This document shows positions 7,102 to 16,635 of a DNA stretch of 64,000 nt, piece after piece (position 1 is the first letter of the stretch; every line of letters starts with the position of its first letter). Position numbers and translations under genes: made by a program. The notes under the pieces are model-generated. The model did not search any database. It saw nothing but the letters and a program-made list of their open reading frames with translations, and had not been told where the DNA came from. The DNA is taken from the NCBI RefSeq assembly GCF_003852705.1, contig NZ_REFA01000008.1, positions 1 to 64,000 of the forward strand. Reading direction: 5' to 3'. This stretch comes from Amniculibacterium aquaticum. GTDB lineage: Bacteria > Bacteroidota > Bacteroidia > Flavobacteriales > Weeksellaceae.

Positions 7102-7128
7102 AGGCCGAAGTTTTCTTCGGTCTTTTTT
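7102..7128 (+). terminator. Terminator of the endonuclease gene
   Basis: Stem CCGAAG / CTTCGG (extended by AGG/TCT with one wobble) around a TTTT loop, then a T-run. The T-run touches the promoter box of aroE. Confidence 0.85.
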
Positions 7129-7135
7129 ATATTTG
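7128..7135 (+). promoter_or_regulatory. -7 box for aroE
   Basis: TATATTTG, 4 nt before the ATG at 7140, directly after the upstream terminator. Confidence 0.55.
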
Positions 7136-7139
7136 TAAG

Positions 7140-7871
7140 ATGGAAGCTATTAAAAAACTAGGACTGATCGGGAAAAACATCTCCTATTCTTTTTCTAAAA
7201 AATATTTTGAAGAGAAATTTAAAAAATCCTTCATTCAAGAGTATTCGTATTCGCTTTTTGACCTTGAAAGTTCTGATGAGGTTGAATCTTTGTTGAGTTC
7301 CAACGAAATGTTGGGTTTCAATGTGACCATTCCGTACAAAGAAAAAGTAATTCCGTTTTTGGATGAACTTAGTCCTGAAGCCCAAGAAATAGGAGCGGTC
7401 AATACCATTTTGCTAAAAGATGGAAAGAGAAAGGGCTACAATACCGATGTTGTAGGTTTTGAAAAAAGCCTGAAGTTGATGCTGAAAGATGAACAGCAAT
7501 CGGCAATTGTTTTGGGAGACGGAGGAGCTTCTAAAGCGGTGCAATTTGTGCTGAAAAAACTAAATATTCCTTTCATAATTGTTTCCAGAAAAACAGGATT
7601 GACCTTTGACGAGTTGAATTTTGAAACGGTAAGGAAACATCATATAATTGTACAGTGCACACCGGTAGGGACTTTCCCAAATGTTGACGACTGTCTGGAT
7701 TTTCCATTTTTAGGACTTACAAAAGATCATGTTCTGATCGACTTAATTTACAATCCAACAGAAACTCGTTTTCTAAAAATGGGACAAGCAGCGGGAGCCA
7801 AAACCATGAATGGACTTTTTATGTTGGAGCAGCAAGCCGAAGCGGCATGGAGAATTTGGACCGAAAATTAA
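7140..7871 (+). CDS. aroE: Shikimate dehydrogenase
   Basis: 243 residues, a little shorter than E. coli AroE but typical of Bacteroidota. The substrate domain has SYSFSKKYF and NVTIPYKEKVIP (catalytic Lys near 68), then GAVNTI, the NADP loop VLGDGGASKAV and a C-terminal MLEQQAEAAW helix. It reduces 3-dehydroshikimate to shikimate with NADPH in aromatic amino-acid synthesis. The promoter box lies next to the start codon. Confidence 0.95.
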   Translation: MEAIKKLGLIGKNISYSFSKKYFEEKFKKSFIQEYSYSLFDLESSDEVESLLSSNEMLGFNVTIPYKEKVIPFLDELSPEAQEIGAVNTILLKDGKRKGYNTDVVGFEKSLKLMLKDEQQSAIVLGDGGASKAVQFVLKKLNIPFIIVSRKTGLTFDELNFETVRKHHIIVQCTPVGTFPNVDDCLDFPFLGLTKDHVLIDLIYNPTETRFLKMGQAAGAKTMNGLFMLEQQAEAAWRIWTEN

Positions 7872-7953
7872 AAAATACAAGTCGGTCTTGATTTCAAGTT
7901 TTTTTTATAAATTTACTGATTGATACACCATAGAACTAATAAAAAGATTTGTT

Positions 7954-9747
7954 ATGATTACAGAAAGCAACTTTTCTGAGAACGAAGAGAATAAACCACA
8001 GCAAGAACATCCAAATAACGACCAAGCCATATCTGAAAACACACCCGAAACTTCGGATGTCGCACATGATGAGGTAGAGCATACAACGGATGCACGATCC
8101 GTAGGCGAGTTGGTGGACGAAATGGAAAAATTAATCAATCAACCCAATGCTGGTGCCGAATCCAAAGCGTTCAATCATCTCAAAAATTTGGTTAAAAATA
8201 AAGTGGCTGATGAAAAGGAAGTGAAAAAACACGAATTCGAAGCTGAACACGAAACCGACGAATCTTTTTCTTGGGAGCATCCTTTGGCCAATAAAATCTC
8301 TGGTATCCTGCATATTTTTCATGAAAAACACCAAGAACACCTGAAGCATCAGGAAGAATTGCATCAAAAACACAGAGAAGAAAGACACGAAATCATCGAA
8401 AGATTAAAAAGACTGAATGCCAATAGCGAACCGGGTGTTAATTTGTTTAAAGAAATAAGAGAAATAAAAAAAATGTGGACGGAAGCCGGACAGGTTTCAA
8501 AATCCGATTTTAATACCTTAAACAACGATTATTTTCATCATTTGAATCAGTTTTATCAAATGTTGGACATGCACAAAGAATTCTTGGAGCAAGAATATTC
8601 TCATAATTTAGAGAAAAGATTGCACATCATCGAAAGAGCCAAAGAATTGGAAAGCGAAAGTTCTGTGCAAAAAGCGCTAAATGAATTGCAATACCTGCAC
8701 AGATTATGGAAGGAAGAGGCAGAACCTGTCGCTGAAGAGTTTAGAGAGAAAACCTGGGAGGAATTCAAAACGGTTTCCAATAAAATTCACGAAAGAAAAG
8801 CTGAGCTAACGGCTCAGATAGAAGCCGAACAGTTGGCGCACCTTGAAAAGAAAAATGATATCATTTCCCAAATGAATGCGGTATTGTCCAATCAAGAAAA
8901 AGGACATCAATATTGGCAAAATGCCATCAAAAAAATAGAAGAGCTTAGATCCGAGTTTCTAAAAACCGGGAATGTGCCAAGAAGATTATCAAACGAAAAC
9001 TGGAATGCCTTTAAAGTTGCGCTGAAAGACTTTAACTCAGCTAAAAATAATTTTTATAAATCCCTAAAAAGCAATCAACTAAAAAATCTTGAAGACAAGT
9101 TGGCACTGATCAAAATTGCAAAGGACAATATGCTTACCGAAGATTGGGAAATGGCACTTCCGTTGTACAAAAAACTTCAAGACGATTGGAAGAAAATTGG
9201 ACATGTACCAAGGAATATGACCGACAAAACATGGGCGGATTTCAGAGAAGCGTGCAATGGATTCTTTAACAACTACCGAGAAAAGAAAAAAGCAACTGGC
9301 GATAATTGGAAAGAAAATTTCAAATTGAAAACTCAGCTTTTGGCCGATTTGAAAGCCGTTTCTGACGGTGAAGGAAGTGTTGAAAAAATTGAAGCAATCA
9401 AAACCGAATGGAATGCCATTGGAAAGGTGCCAAGAGAAAAAATGAACATCAATTCTGAGTTTAACAAAGTCTTGAGAGAAAAATTGAAACTGAACAAGAT
9501 CAACGAATTCGAACTGAAAGAAGAAGGATTGTCCGGAGCTCAACTGACAGACAAAGCCAGAAAAATGAAAAATCAAATTGCTGAGCTGGAATCTGAAATT
9601 ACCACTTTGGAAAATAACCTGGGTTTTTTCTCCAATCCAAGTCGAGAAAATCCTTTGTTAACCGATACTTACAACAAAATTGACGAGAAAAAAGAATTGT
9701 TGGAAAGCATGAAGGTAAGCCTTCATCAAATGATTGCTGGAGAATAA
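7954..9747 (+). CDS. DUF349 repeat protein
   Basis: 597 residues, acidic and very rich in Glu and Lys. The N-terminal 60 residues look disordered. From about 130 onward, helical DUF349 modules repeat, each about 70 residues with a W..aG.vp...... core (IKKMWTEAGQVSKSDF, FLKTGNVPRRLSNENW, DDWKKIGHVPRNMTDKTW, TEWNAIGKVPREKM). A coiled-coil tail ends the protein. It is widespread in Bacteroidota, cytosolic (no signal peptide) and of unknown function. The name is by domain only. Confidence 0.85.
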   Translation: MITESNFSENEENKPQQEHPNNDQAISENTPETSDVAHDEVEHTTDARSVGELVDEMEKLINQPNAGAESKAFNHLKNLVKNKVADEKEVKKHEFEAEHETDESFSWEHPLANKISGILHIFHEKHQEHLKHQEELHQKHREERHEIIERLKRLNANSEPGVNLFKEIREIKKMWTEAGQVSKSDFNTLNNDYFHHLNQFYQMLDMHKEFLEQEYSHNLEKRLHIIERAKELESESSVQKALNELQYLHRLWKEEAEPVAEEFREKTWEEFKTVSNKIHERKAELTAQIEAEQLAHLEKKNDIISQMNAVLSNQEKGHQYWQNAIKKIEELRSEFLKTGNVPRRLSNENWNAFKVALKDFNSAKNNFYKSLKSNQLKNLEDKLALIKIAKDNMLTEDWEMALPLYKKLQDDWKKIGHVPRNMTDKTWADFREACNGFFNNYREKKKATGDNWKENFKLKTQLLADLKAVSDGEGSVEKIEAIKTEWNAIGKVPREKMNINSEFNKVLREKLKLNKINEFELKEEGLSGAQLTDKARKMKNQIAELESEITTLENNLGFFSNPSRENPLLTDTYNKIDEKKELLESMKVSLHQMIAGE

Positions 9748-9772
9748 TCTTTTTGAAATTTTAATAACAAAC

Positions 9773-9806
9773 AGCGAAGCAAAGCACCATTTGACTTCGC
9801 TTTTTT
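9773..9806 (+). terminator. Terminator after the DUF349 gene
   Basis: AGCGAAG / CTTCGCT stem with a 15-base loop, followed by six T. Confidence 0.75.
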
Positions 9807-9813
9807 ATACAAC

Positions 9814-10842
9814 ATGAACGACGAAATTTTCATGCAGCGCTGCATCGATTTGGCTCAAAAAGCTTTTGGAAAAACCTATCCCAATCCCATGGTGGGCTCT
9901 GTCGTTGTGCATCAAGGGCGGGTTATTGGCGAGGGATATCACAAAAAAGCGGGTGAAGCTCATGCCGAAGTGAATGCCATAAATTCCGTGAAAAATCCAG
10001 AACTTCTCAAAGAATCAACCCTTTATGTTTCTTTGGAACCTTGCTCTCACTTCGGGAAAACACCACCTTGCTCTCTGAGGATTGTTGAAGAAGGCTTTAA
10101 AAAAGTTGTTGTGGGGACTTTGGATTCTCATGAAAAGGTCAATGGAAAAGGAATTGATTTGATTAAAAAAGCGGGGATTGAAGTGGGTTTCTCAAGTTTG
10201 AATCTCGAATGCAGATCGCTCAACAAACGATTTTTCACCTATCATCAAAAAAAGAGGCCTTTTGTAATCCTAAAATGGGCTGAATCTAAAGATGGTTTTA
10301 TCGATAAAGATTTTAAACCAACAGCGATTGGTAACGATGTTACCCAACAGTTTGTTCATAAAATGAGAAGTGAAGAGCATGCGATTTTGGTCGGTACACA
10401 AACGGCACTCAACGACAATCCGAGTTTGACAACAAGGGCTATTGACGGTAGAAATCCAACGCGTATTTTGGTGGATTTTGATTTGAAAGTTCCCCCTGAT
10501 TTTAAAATATTTAATGAAGAGGCGGATACCATCATCATCAACGGTATCAAAAATGAAGTTTGTGGTAATTTGAAATTTGTGAAAATTGACCGTGAAAACT
10601 TTTTACAGAATTTAATGAAGGCTTTGTATGAAAACCAAATACAATCGGTATTGGTGGAAGGGGGAAGAACGATCCTTAACGAGTTTATTACACATGAGAT
10701 TTGGGACGAATGTTTTGTTATTAAAAATTCAGATTTGATTTTAAAAAATGGAACACAAGCGCCAAGTTTTGAATCTAACGCCGATTCTATAGAAAATTTC
10801 CGAAACTGCACCGTTGAATATTTTAAAAACAATGACTTTTAG
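9814..10842 (+). CDS. ribD: Bifunctional riboflavin deaminase/reductase
   Basis: 342 residues. The N-terminal deaminase domain has zinc ligands His50, Cys77 and Cys86 in AHAEVNAI and PCSHFGKTPPC. The C-terminal reductase domain (from about 145) has FVILKWAESKDGF, DNPSLTTR and VLVEGGRTILNEF. It performs the second and third steps of riboflavin synthesis, deamination of the pyrimidine followed by NADPH reduction of the ribose. It is followed 16 nt later by the YigZ-family gene. Confidence 0.95.
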   Translation: MNDEIFMQRCIDLAQKAFGKTYPNPMVGSVVVHQGRVIGEGYHKKAGEAHAEVNAINSVKNPELLKESTLYVSLEPCSHFGKTPPCSLRIVEEGFKKVVVGTLDSHEKVNGKGIDLIKKAGIEVGFSSLNLECRSLNKRFFTYHQKKRPFVILKWAESKDGFIDKDFKPTAIGNDVTQQFVHKMRSEEHAILVGTQTALNDNPSLTTRAIDGRNPTRILVDFDLKVPPDFKIFNEEADTIIINGIKNEVCGNLKFVKIDRENFLQNLMKALYENQIQSVLVEGGRTILNEFITHEIWDECFVIKNSDLILKNGTQAPSFESNADSIENFRNCTVEYFKNNDF

Positions 10843-10858
10843 CTAAACGATATTTGCA

Positions 10859-11464
10859 ATGATCCATGCATATAATACCATATCTGTACCCGTCGAAGAT
10901 GTCCTTCTGAAAGAAAAAGGAAGTAAATTTGTTGGGTTTGCCTATCCTGTAAACAACGAAGCCGATGTCAAAGATTGTTTGGCGAAATTGTACGAAATTC
11001 ATCCCAAAGCAACCCATCACTGTTATGCTTTTCGTTTGGGCTTGCAAGGTGAAAATTATCGTGCAAATGACGATGGCGAACCTTCAGGAAGTGCAGGGTT
11101 ACCGATCTATAACCAACTTTTAGCACACGACATAACCCATGTTTTGTTGGTGGTCATCCGATATTACGGCGGTACCAAGTTGGGCGTTTCGGGTTTGGTG
11201 AAAACCTACAAGGAATCGGCAAAGTTAACTTTAGAAGCTTGTGAAATTGTCACAAAAGAATTGGAAACGGTACTTGAAGTGAGTTTTAATTTCAATCAGC
11301 AAAACCTTCTTTTTACTATGCTCAATAAATTTGATGCAAAAATTTTGGATTTTGACACCCAAGATTTGTGTACCATAAAAGCAAGTCTCAAAGTGGTTCA
11401 TAAAGAAAACATCTCGGAAAAACTCTCCGAGATGCAACATGTTCAATTTGATTTTTTAGATTAA
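10859..11464 (+). CDS. YigZ/IMPACT family protein
   Basis: 201 residues. The N-terminal UPF0029 (IMPACT) domain has KGSKFVGFAYPV, HHCYAFRLG, DDGEPSGSAGLPIYNQL and VVIRYYGGTKLGVSGLVKTYKES. A short C-terminal ferredoxin-like domain follows. Exact activity is unsettled; related proteins act in translation regulation. It is probably cotranscribed with ribD. The 3' end overlaps the convergent metallopeptidase gene by 4 bp. Confidence 0.9.
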   Translation: MIHAYNTISVPVEDVLLKEKGSKFVGFAYPVNNEADVKDCLAKLYEIHPKATHHCYAFRLGLQGENYRANDDGEPSGSAGLPIYNQLLAHDITHVLLVVIRYYGGTKLGVSGLVKTYKESAKLTLEACEIVTKELETVLEVSFNFNQQNLLFTMLNKFDAKILDFDTQDLCTIKASLKVVHKENISEKLSEMQHVQFDFLD

Positions 11465-12150
11465 TCTCTTCGCCCACCCATCAGCATGGATGCGAAATAG
11501 ATAAGTTGTGCCAAGGATCCCAAAGCAGCAACAACATAAGTTCTGGCGGCCCATTTCAAGGCGTCTTTGGCGCCATCGTGTTCTTCGCGACTTACCGTTC
11601 CCGATTTTTCCAACCAAGCCAAAGCTCTATTGCTGGCATCGTATTCTACTGGCAGTGTGACAAATGCGAATAGAGTGGTTATGGCAAACAATACTACACC
11701 GATCGCTAACACGGTTTTGTTTCCGCTCATGGCCATTACGGCAATACCACCCATCAATATCCATTGCATAAGATTGGATGCAATGTTTACGGCAGGGACC
11801 ATTTTGGATCTGAATTCCAACATGGAATATCCTACTTTATGTTGTACAGCGTGGCCACATTCGTGAGCAGCAACTGCAGCAGCAGCGGCATTTCTTTGCA
11901 TATAAACACCTTCGGAAAGGTTTACCGTTTTGTTTGCAGGATTGTAATGGTCAGTCAATTGACCCGGTACAGAGATTACTTGCACATCGGTAATTCCGTT
12001 GTCTCTCAGCATTTTTTCTGCGATTTCCTTTCCTGACATTCCATTTCTTAAATGCAGTTTTGAGTAATGTTCAAATTTGGATTTCAAACGATATTGTATC
12101 CACATACTCAAAAGGAAAACGATTCCAATAATTAAATAATAACTACCCAT
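11461..12150 (-). CDS. YugP-type zinc metallopeptidase (membrane)
   Basis: 229 residues. An N-terminal helix (YYLIIGIVFLLSMWIQY), then the zinc motif HECGH in AAVAAHECGHAVQH, two further hydrophobic helices (VNIASNLMQWILMGGIAVMAM and VLAIGVVLFAITTLFAFVTLP) and EYDASNRAL with the likely third ligand Glu. This matches the neutral zinc metallopeptidase family of Bacillus YugP. Substrate unknown. It is transcribed divergently from the GNAT gene. Confidence 0.9.
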   Translation of the reverse strand: MGSYYLIIGIVFLLSMWIQYRLKSKFEHYSKLHLRNGMSGKEIAEKMLRDNGITDVQVISVPGQLTDHYNPANKTVNLSEGVYMQRNAAAAAVAAHECGHAVQHKVGYSMLEFRSKMVPAVNIASNLMQWILMGGIAVMAMSGNKTVLAIGVVLFAITTLFAFVTLPVEYDASNRALAWLEKSGTVSREEHDGAKDALKWAARTYVVAALGSLAQLIYFASMLMGGRRD

Positions 12151-12234
12151 TTTGATTTTTTTTAACTTTTAATTTTTTCTTAGAATTGTTATGTAAAAAA
12201 CATGCCAAATATGGTAAAATAATTGCAGAAAACC

Positions 12235-12242
12235 TATATTTG
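12235..12242 (+). promoter_or_regulatory. -7 box for the GNAT gene
   Basis: TATATTTG, 19 nt before ATG 12262. Its position places the earlier in-frame start (12223) inside the promoter and supports 12262. Confidence 0.6.
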
Positions 12243-12261
12243 TGTATCAATCGAAATTTTT

Positions 12262-13410
12262 ATGTCAAAAGTCACCATGCGCGAAGTATCCAACAGTCAG
12301 GATTTGATGGACTTCATTAGATTTCCTATGGAATTGTATAAAGACAATCCTTATTTTGTGCCGCCTTTAATTCAAGATGAAAAAAACATCTGGGACTCTA
12401 AAGAAAATCCAGCATTGCTTTATTCTGAATGTAAAAAATATTTGGCCTTGAAAGAGGGGAAAGTACTCGGTCGAATTGCTGTGATGATCAATCATAAAGA
12501 AGCCAAAGAATTGGGCATAGAAAAAGTTCGATTTGGATGGTTGGATTTTGTAGATGATCCTGAAGTATCCGAAGTATTGATTGCTAAAGCTGTAGATTAT
12601 GCTAAGGAACACAAAGTATCTAAAATAGAAGGTCCTATGGGATTTACCAATTTGGATAAAGCAGGAATGCTCGTGATGGGTTACGATCAATTGGCAACCA
12701 TGATCGGGATTTATAACCACGATTACTATCCAAAGCATATGGAACAATTGGGGCTGAAAAAAGAAAAAGAATGGGTAGAATTTGAAATTATTTTCCCTGA
12801 TGTTCTTCCGGAAAAAGTCACAAAATTCAGTCAGTTGATTGCGGAGAAATATAAACTAAAAGTGGTAAAATTCAACAATAAAAAAGAAATTCTACCTTTG
12901 GTAGAGCCCATGTTCAAGTTGTTGGACGAAACCTATAAAAACCTTTCGACCTATACCCCGATTACGGACGAGCAGATCAAGACTTATAAAGAAAAATACT
13001 TTGGTTTTATAGATAAAGACTATATTGTGTGCATTAACGATGAACACGATAGGCTAATTTCTTTCGCCATTACCATGCCTTCCTATTCTAAAGCCCTACA
13101 GAAAGCCAAAGGGAAACTTTTCCCTCTCGGTTGGTATCATTTTCTACAAGCCGGCAAAAAAAACGATAGAGCCAATTTTTATTTGATTGGGATACATCCT
13201 GATTATCAACGACGAGGGGTGACCTCAATAATTTTTAAAGAGATCTATGATATTTTTAAGAAAAAAGGAGTGCGGTTTTTAGAAACCAATCCAGAATTGG
13301 AAGAAAATAAAAACATCCAGTTGCTTTGGCAAGATTACAATCCTGTAAATCATAAAAGAAGAAGAACTTACGCTTTGAATTTGAACGACCCACACAAAAT
13401 TGACTTATGA
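12262..13410 (+). CDS. GNAT-fold acetyltransferase-like protein
   Basis: 382 residues from ATG 12262, chosen because the promoter box precedes it. The N-terminal half (MREVSNSQDLMDFIRFP ... RIAVMINHKEA ... KIEGPMGFTN) and the C-terminal half (LIGIHPDYQRRGVTSIIFKEIYDIFKKKG) both resemble GNAT folds. The latter carries the Q/RxxGx acetyl-CoA loop. Long tandem-GNAT proteins like this are common and uncharacterised in Bacteroidota. Substrate unknown. The stop overlaps the next small gene (ATGA), so the two are translationally coupled. Confidence 0.75.
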   Translation: MSKVTMREVSNSQDLMDFIRFPMELYKDNPYFVPPLIQDEKNIWDSKENPALLYSECKKYLALKEGKVLGRIAVMINHKEAKELGIEKVRFGWLDFVDDPEVSEVLIAKAVDYAKEHKVSKIEGPMGFTNLDKAGMLVMGYDQLATMIGIYNHDYYPKHMEQLGLKKEKEWVEFEIIFPDVLPEKVTKFSQLIAEKYKLKVVKFNNKKEILPLVEPMFKLLDETYKNLSTYTPITDEQIKTYKEKYFGFIDKDYIVCINDEHDRLISFAITMPSYSKALQKAKGKLFPLGWYHFLQAGKKNDRANFYLIGIHPDYQRRGVTSIIFKEIYDIFKKKGVRFLETNPELEENKNIQLLWQDYNPVNHKRRRTYALNLNDPHKIDL

Positions 13411-13589
13411 AACGACATCTTTACTTCTACGGATTGTTAATATTCGCATTTATTTTTTACAATTTATTCTTTAAAATTGATGATGTTAGACTTCATAATA
13501 TTATAAACATTGTTTGGGGTTCGGTGATATTCCTTTACATTGCTTATATGGCAATGGTTTTACTCAAGAAAACAAAAAATAAAAGTTAA
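13407..13589 (+). CDS. Small two-helix membrane protein
   Basis: 60 residues. Helix 1 is about 7-22 (YFYGLLIFAFIFYNLF) and helix 2 about 34-52 (NIVWGSVIFLYIAYMAMVL), with a Lys-rich tail. The ATG overlaps the GNAT stop codon by 4 bp, which supports it as a real coupled gene. I do not recognise the family. Confidence 0.65.
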   Translation: MKRHLYFYGLLIFAFIFYNLFFKIDDVRLHNIINIVWGSVIFLYIAYMAMVLLKKTKNKS

Positions 13590-13746
13590 TTGAAGGTAGA
13601 ATGGTGGAATGTTTTATAAAAATGAATTATTTTAATTCAATAAACAATTAAACGGGTGATTATTTTTAATCGTTCTAAATTACATCTTTTGTAAATTGAA
13701 GCGGATATTAGGCATGATAAAACTTATAACTTAATGTTAAATTCCT

Positions 13747-13754
13747 TAAATTTG
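13747..13754 (+). promoter_or_regulatory. -7 box for the nuo operon
   Basis: TAAATTTG, 24 nt before nuoA. It is the only clear consensus box I found between here and the nuoN terminator. Confidence 0.6.
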
Positions 13755-13778
13755 CAAATTGAGAAAATAATGTAGATA

Positions 13779-14150
13779 ATGAATTTACCAGAAAATTATA
13801 TTCCGATTTTAATTTCCGCAGCGGTGTCGTTGGGGTTTGTTTTGGTTTCGCTTTTAGGAGCTCATTTTTTAGGTCCTAGACAGAAAAAAGGCGATAGCAT
13901 AAAAAATCAAAACTTTGAGTGTGGTATAGAAATTAAAGGAAATGCCAGAGCTCCGTATTCCATTCGATATTTCTTGACGGCCGTATTGTTCGTGCTTTTT
14001 GATATAGAAATTGTGTTTTTCTATCCTTATGCGGTGAATTTTAAAGAATTCGGTTTCGAAGGATTTTTAGCCATTCTAACTTTCGTAGCAGTTTTCTTTA
14101 CAGGATTTATTTATGTTTTGAAAAGAGGTGCGCTGGATTGGAATAAATAA
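13779..14150 (+). CDS. nuoA: NADH-quinone oxidoreductase subunit A
   Basis: 123 residues with three membrane helices: PILISAAVSLGFVLVSLLG, YFLTAVLFVLFDIEIVFFYPYAV and FLAILTFVAVFFTGFIYVL. The conserved FECG loop (QNFECGIEI) follows helix 1. This is part of the membrane arm at the junction with the quinone site. First gene of the complex I operon; nuoB follows after 34 bp. Confidence 0.95.
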   Translation: MNLPENYIPILISAAVSLGFVLVSLLGAHFLGPRQKKGDSIKNQNFECGIEIKGNARAPYSIRYFLTAVLFVLFDIEIVFFYPYAVNFKEFGFEGFLAILTFVAVFFTGFIYVLKRGALDWNK

Positions 14151-14184
14151 TCGAGCCCAAAGTTGAATTTAATTAATTAGTACA

Positions 14185-14742
14185 ATGTCTGATAATAAAC
14201 CAATCATAAATACAAATGCTCCTGCTCCTGCGGGATACGAAGGAGAAGGTTTTTTTGCAACCAAACTTTCGGATCTCATCGGTTTAGCAAGATCGTATTC
14301 CCTTTGGCCATTGCCATTTGCAACATCGTGTTGCGGTATCGAGTTCATGGCAACCATGGCACCCAATTACGATTTAGGACGATTTGGAGGGGAAAGGATG
14401 AGTTTCTCGCCCAGACAAGCCGATGTCTTGATCGTTTGTGGAACCATTTCCAAAAAATTAGGACCAATCCTAAAAGATATTTATTTGCAAATGGCTGAAC
14501 CGAAATGGGTAATCGCTGTAGGTGCTTGTGCTTCCAGTGGTGGTATTTTCGATTCTTATTCCGTATTGCAAGGTATTGATAAGATAATCCCTGTGGATGT
14601 GTATGTTCCTGGATGCGCACCTAGACCAGAGCAAATTTTGGACGGATTTATGCAAATTCAAAAACTAGCACAAAGTGAAAGTTTGAGAAGAAGAGATTCT
14701 GAAGAATACAAAAAACTTTTAGAAAGTTATAATATTAAATAA
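14185..14742 (+). CDS. nuoB: NADH-quinone oxidoreductase subunit B
   Basis: 185 residues. Ligands of the N2 4Fe-4S cluster are Cys49 and Cys50 (TSCCGIEFMA), Cys115 (VGACAS) and Cys144 (VPGCAPRPE). N2 donates electrons to quinone. Full length for the family. Confidence 0.97.
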   Translation: MSDNKPIINTNAPAPAGYEGEGFFATKLSDLIGLARSYSLWPLPFATSCCGIEFMATMAPNYDLGRFGGERMSFSPRQADVLIVCGTISKKLGPILKDIYLQMAEPKWVIAVGACASSGGIFDSYSVLQGIDKIIPVDVYVPGCAPRPEQILDGFMQIQKLAQSESLRRRDSEEYKKLLESYNIK

Positions 14743-14785
14743 ATTCTAATTCATTTTCCGAATCGGAAAATAAAAAGTAGAAAAT

Positions 14786-15280
14786 ATGACAAACGAATTT
14801 GTTTTAGAAGCCATCTCCAGAGAGTTTCCAGAAAGCGTAATTACGCATTCTGAACCTTACGGAATGCTGACCATAGAGATAAAAAAAGAAGATATTAAGA
14901 AAGTCATTCATCACCTGAAAGATTCTTCACTGAATTTTCATTTTTTAACCGATGTGACAGGTATTCATTATCCAGACAACAAAGAGAGAGAGTTGGGGGT
15001 GATCTATCATCTTCACAACATGATAGAGAATTTCAGATTGAGACTGAAGGTATTCATGCCCAAACCCAATGCGGAGGTCGAGTCCATTACCGATTTGTAC
15101 TCCGGAGCCAACTGGATGGAAAGAGAAACTTTTGATTTCTTCGGAATTAAATTTAGAAACCACCCGGATTTAAGAATTATTTTAAACGATCCAGAGCTGG
15201 GAGTTCATCCAATGTTAAAGGAATTTCCTCTTGAGGATCAAACCAGAACCGATAAGGACGATAAAATGTTCGGTAGATAA
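14786..15280 (+). CDS. nuoC: NADH-quinone oxidoreductase subunit C
   Basis: 164 residues, the 30-kDa subunit as a stand-alone protein (not fused to NuoD as in E. coli). LTDVTGIHYP, the signature ERETFDFFGIKFRNHPDLRIIL and the C-terminal EFPLEDQ are clear. It sits in the connecting module beside NuoB and NuoD. Confidence 0.95.
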   Translation: MTNEFVLEAISREFPESVITHSEPYGMLTIEIKKEDIKKVIHHLKDSSLNFHFLTDVTGIHYPDNKERELGVIYHLHNMIENFRLRLKVFMPKPNAEVESITDLYSGANWMERETFDFFGIKFRNHPDLRIILNDPELGVHPMLKEFPLEDQTRTDKDDKMFGR

Positions 15281-15318
15281 AAAGCTAAAGCCTTGCTTAA
15301 CGCTTAAAGTCAAATATT

Positions 15319-16542
15319 ATGAAAGACAATACATTATCCAATATACTCGGGCAATACGAAGCCAAAGAACAAATTGACGGACAGTTGTATACCCTGAATT
15401 TGGGACCAACGCACCCTGCAACACACGGGATTTTCCAAAACATCCTTACCATGGATGGAGAAAGAATTTTACATTCCGAACAAACCGTAGGGTACATCCA
15501 CCGTGCATTTGAAAAGATCTCCGAAAGAAGAAATTTTGCACAAATCACCACGCTCACCGATCGCCTTAATTATTGTTCGGCACCGATTAATAACATCGGT
15601 TGGCACATGACGGTAGAAAAATTAATCGGATGCCAAGTGCCAAAAAGAGTCGATTATATGCGTATCATTATGATGGAGTTGGCCAGGATTGCCGATCACT
15701 TGGTATGCAATTCCGTAATTGGTGTAGATACCGGAGCCCTAACCGGATTTACTTATGTATTCCAAGATAGAGAAAGAATTTACGATCTTTACGAACAAGT
15801 TAGTGGAGGTCGTTTGACAACCAATATGGGAAGAATAGGTGGTTTTGAAAGAGATTTTTCACCAAAATTCCACGAATTGATAAAAGCATTTATCAAAGAA
15901 TTCCCAAAAAGATTCCAAGAATTCTGTACCCTTTTGGAGAGAAACAGAATTTTTATGGACAGAACGATCAATGCAGGATCTATATCTGCCGAAAGAGCTT
16001 TAAGTTATGGCTTTACAGGACCTAACCTTCGTGCAACAGGAGTGGATTATGATGTTCGTGTAGCACAACCGTATTCGTCCTATGAAGATTTTGATTTTAC
16101 CATTCCAATTGGTACACAAGGGGATACTTACGATAGGTTTATGGTAAGACAACAAGAAATTTGGGAAAGTTTTAAACTGATCAAAAATGCATACGAAAAC
16201 TTACCAGAAGGTGATTTCCATGCTGATCTTCCGGATTTTTACTTGCCTGAAAAAGCAGATGTTTATACCAAAATGGAAGCCCTGATCTACCATTTTAAAA
16301 TCGTAATGGCCGAAACCGATATCCCAAGAGGAGAGGTTTACCATGCCGTTGAAGGAGGAAATGGTGAGTTAGGTTTTTATATGGTCAGCGATGGTGGCCG
16401 ATCTCCGTATCGTTTGCACTTCAGAAGACCTTGCTTTATCTATTACCAAGCATATCCAGAAATGATTACCGGTTCTGTAATTTCAGATGCCGTAGTCACG
16501 CTTAGTTCACTGAATGTGATTGCTGGTGAGCTGGATGCATAA
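15319..16542 (+). CDS. nuoD: NADH-quinone oxidoreductase subunit D
   Basis: 407 residues, the 49-kDa subunit. GPTHPATHG and QTVGYIHRAFEK lie near the N-terminus, RVDYMRIIMMEL in the middle, and GELGFYMVSDGGRSPYRLHFRRPCF near the C-terminus. The His of the THPATHG loop belongs to the quinone pocket. Full length. Confidence 0.97.
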   Translation: MKDNTLSNILGQYEAKEQIDGQLYTLNLGPTHPATHGIFQNILTMDGERILHSEQTVGYIHRAFEKISERRNFAQITTLTDRLNYCSAPINNIGWHMTVEKLIGCQVPKRVDYMRIIMMELARIADHLVCNSVIGVDTGALTGFTYVFQDRERIYDLYEQVSGGRLTTNMGRIGGFERDFSPKFHELIKAFIKEFPKRFQEFCTLLERNRIFMDRTINAGSISAERALSYGFTGPNLRATGVDYDVRVAQPYSSYEDFDFTIPIGTQGDTYDRFMVRQQEIWESFKLIKNAYENLPEGDFHADLPDFYLPEKADVYTKMEALIYHFKIVMAETDIPRGEVYHAVEGGNGELGFYMVSDGGRSPYRLHFRRPCFIYYQAYPEMITGSVISDAVVTLSSLNVIAGELDA

Positions 16543-16635
16543 TATGTAGATGATTTTTTAATAAATTTTAATAACAGTTTCGGATTTCGTTTTTTTTATA
16601 AAATCACAATCTGAACTCTTGAATTCAATATCAAA

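Noticed and set aside
9079-9576. 165-codon frame opposite the DUF349 gene
   Set aside because: Phe-rich complement of Lys/Glu-rich coding sequence; no independent signal.
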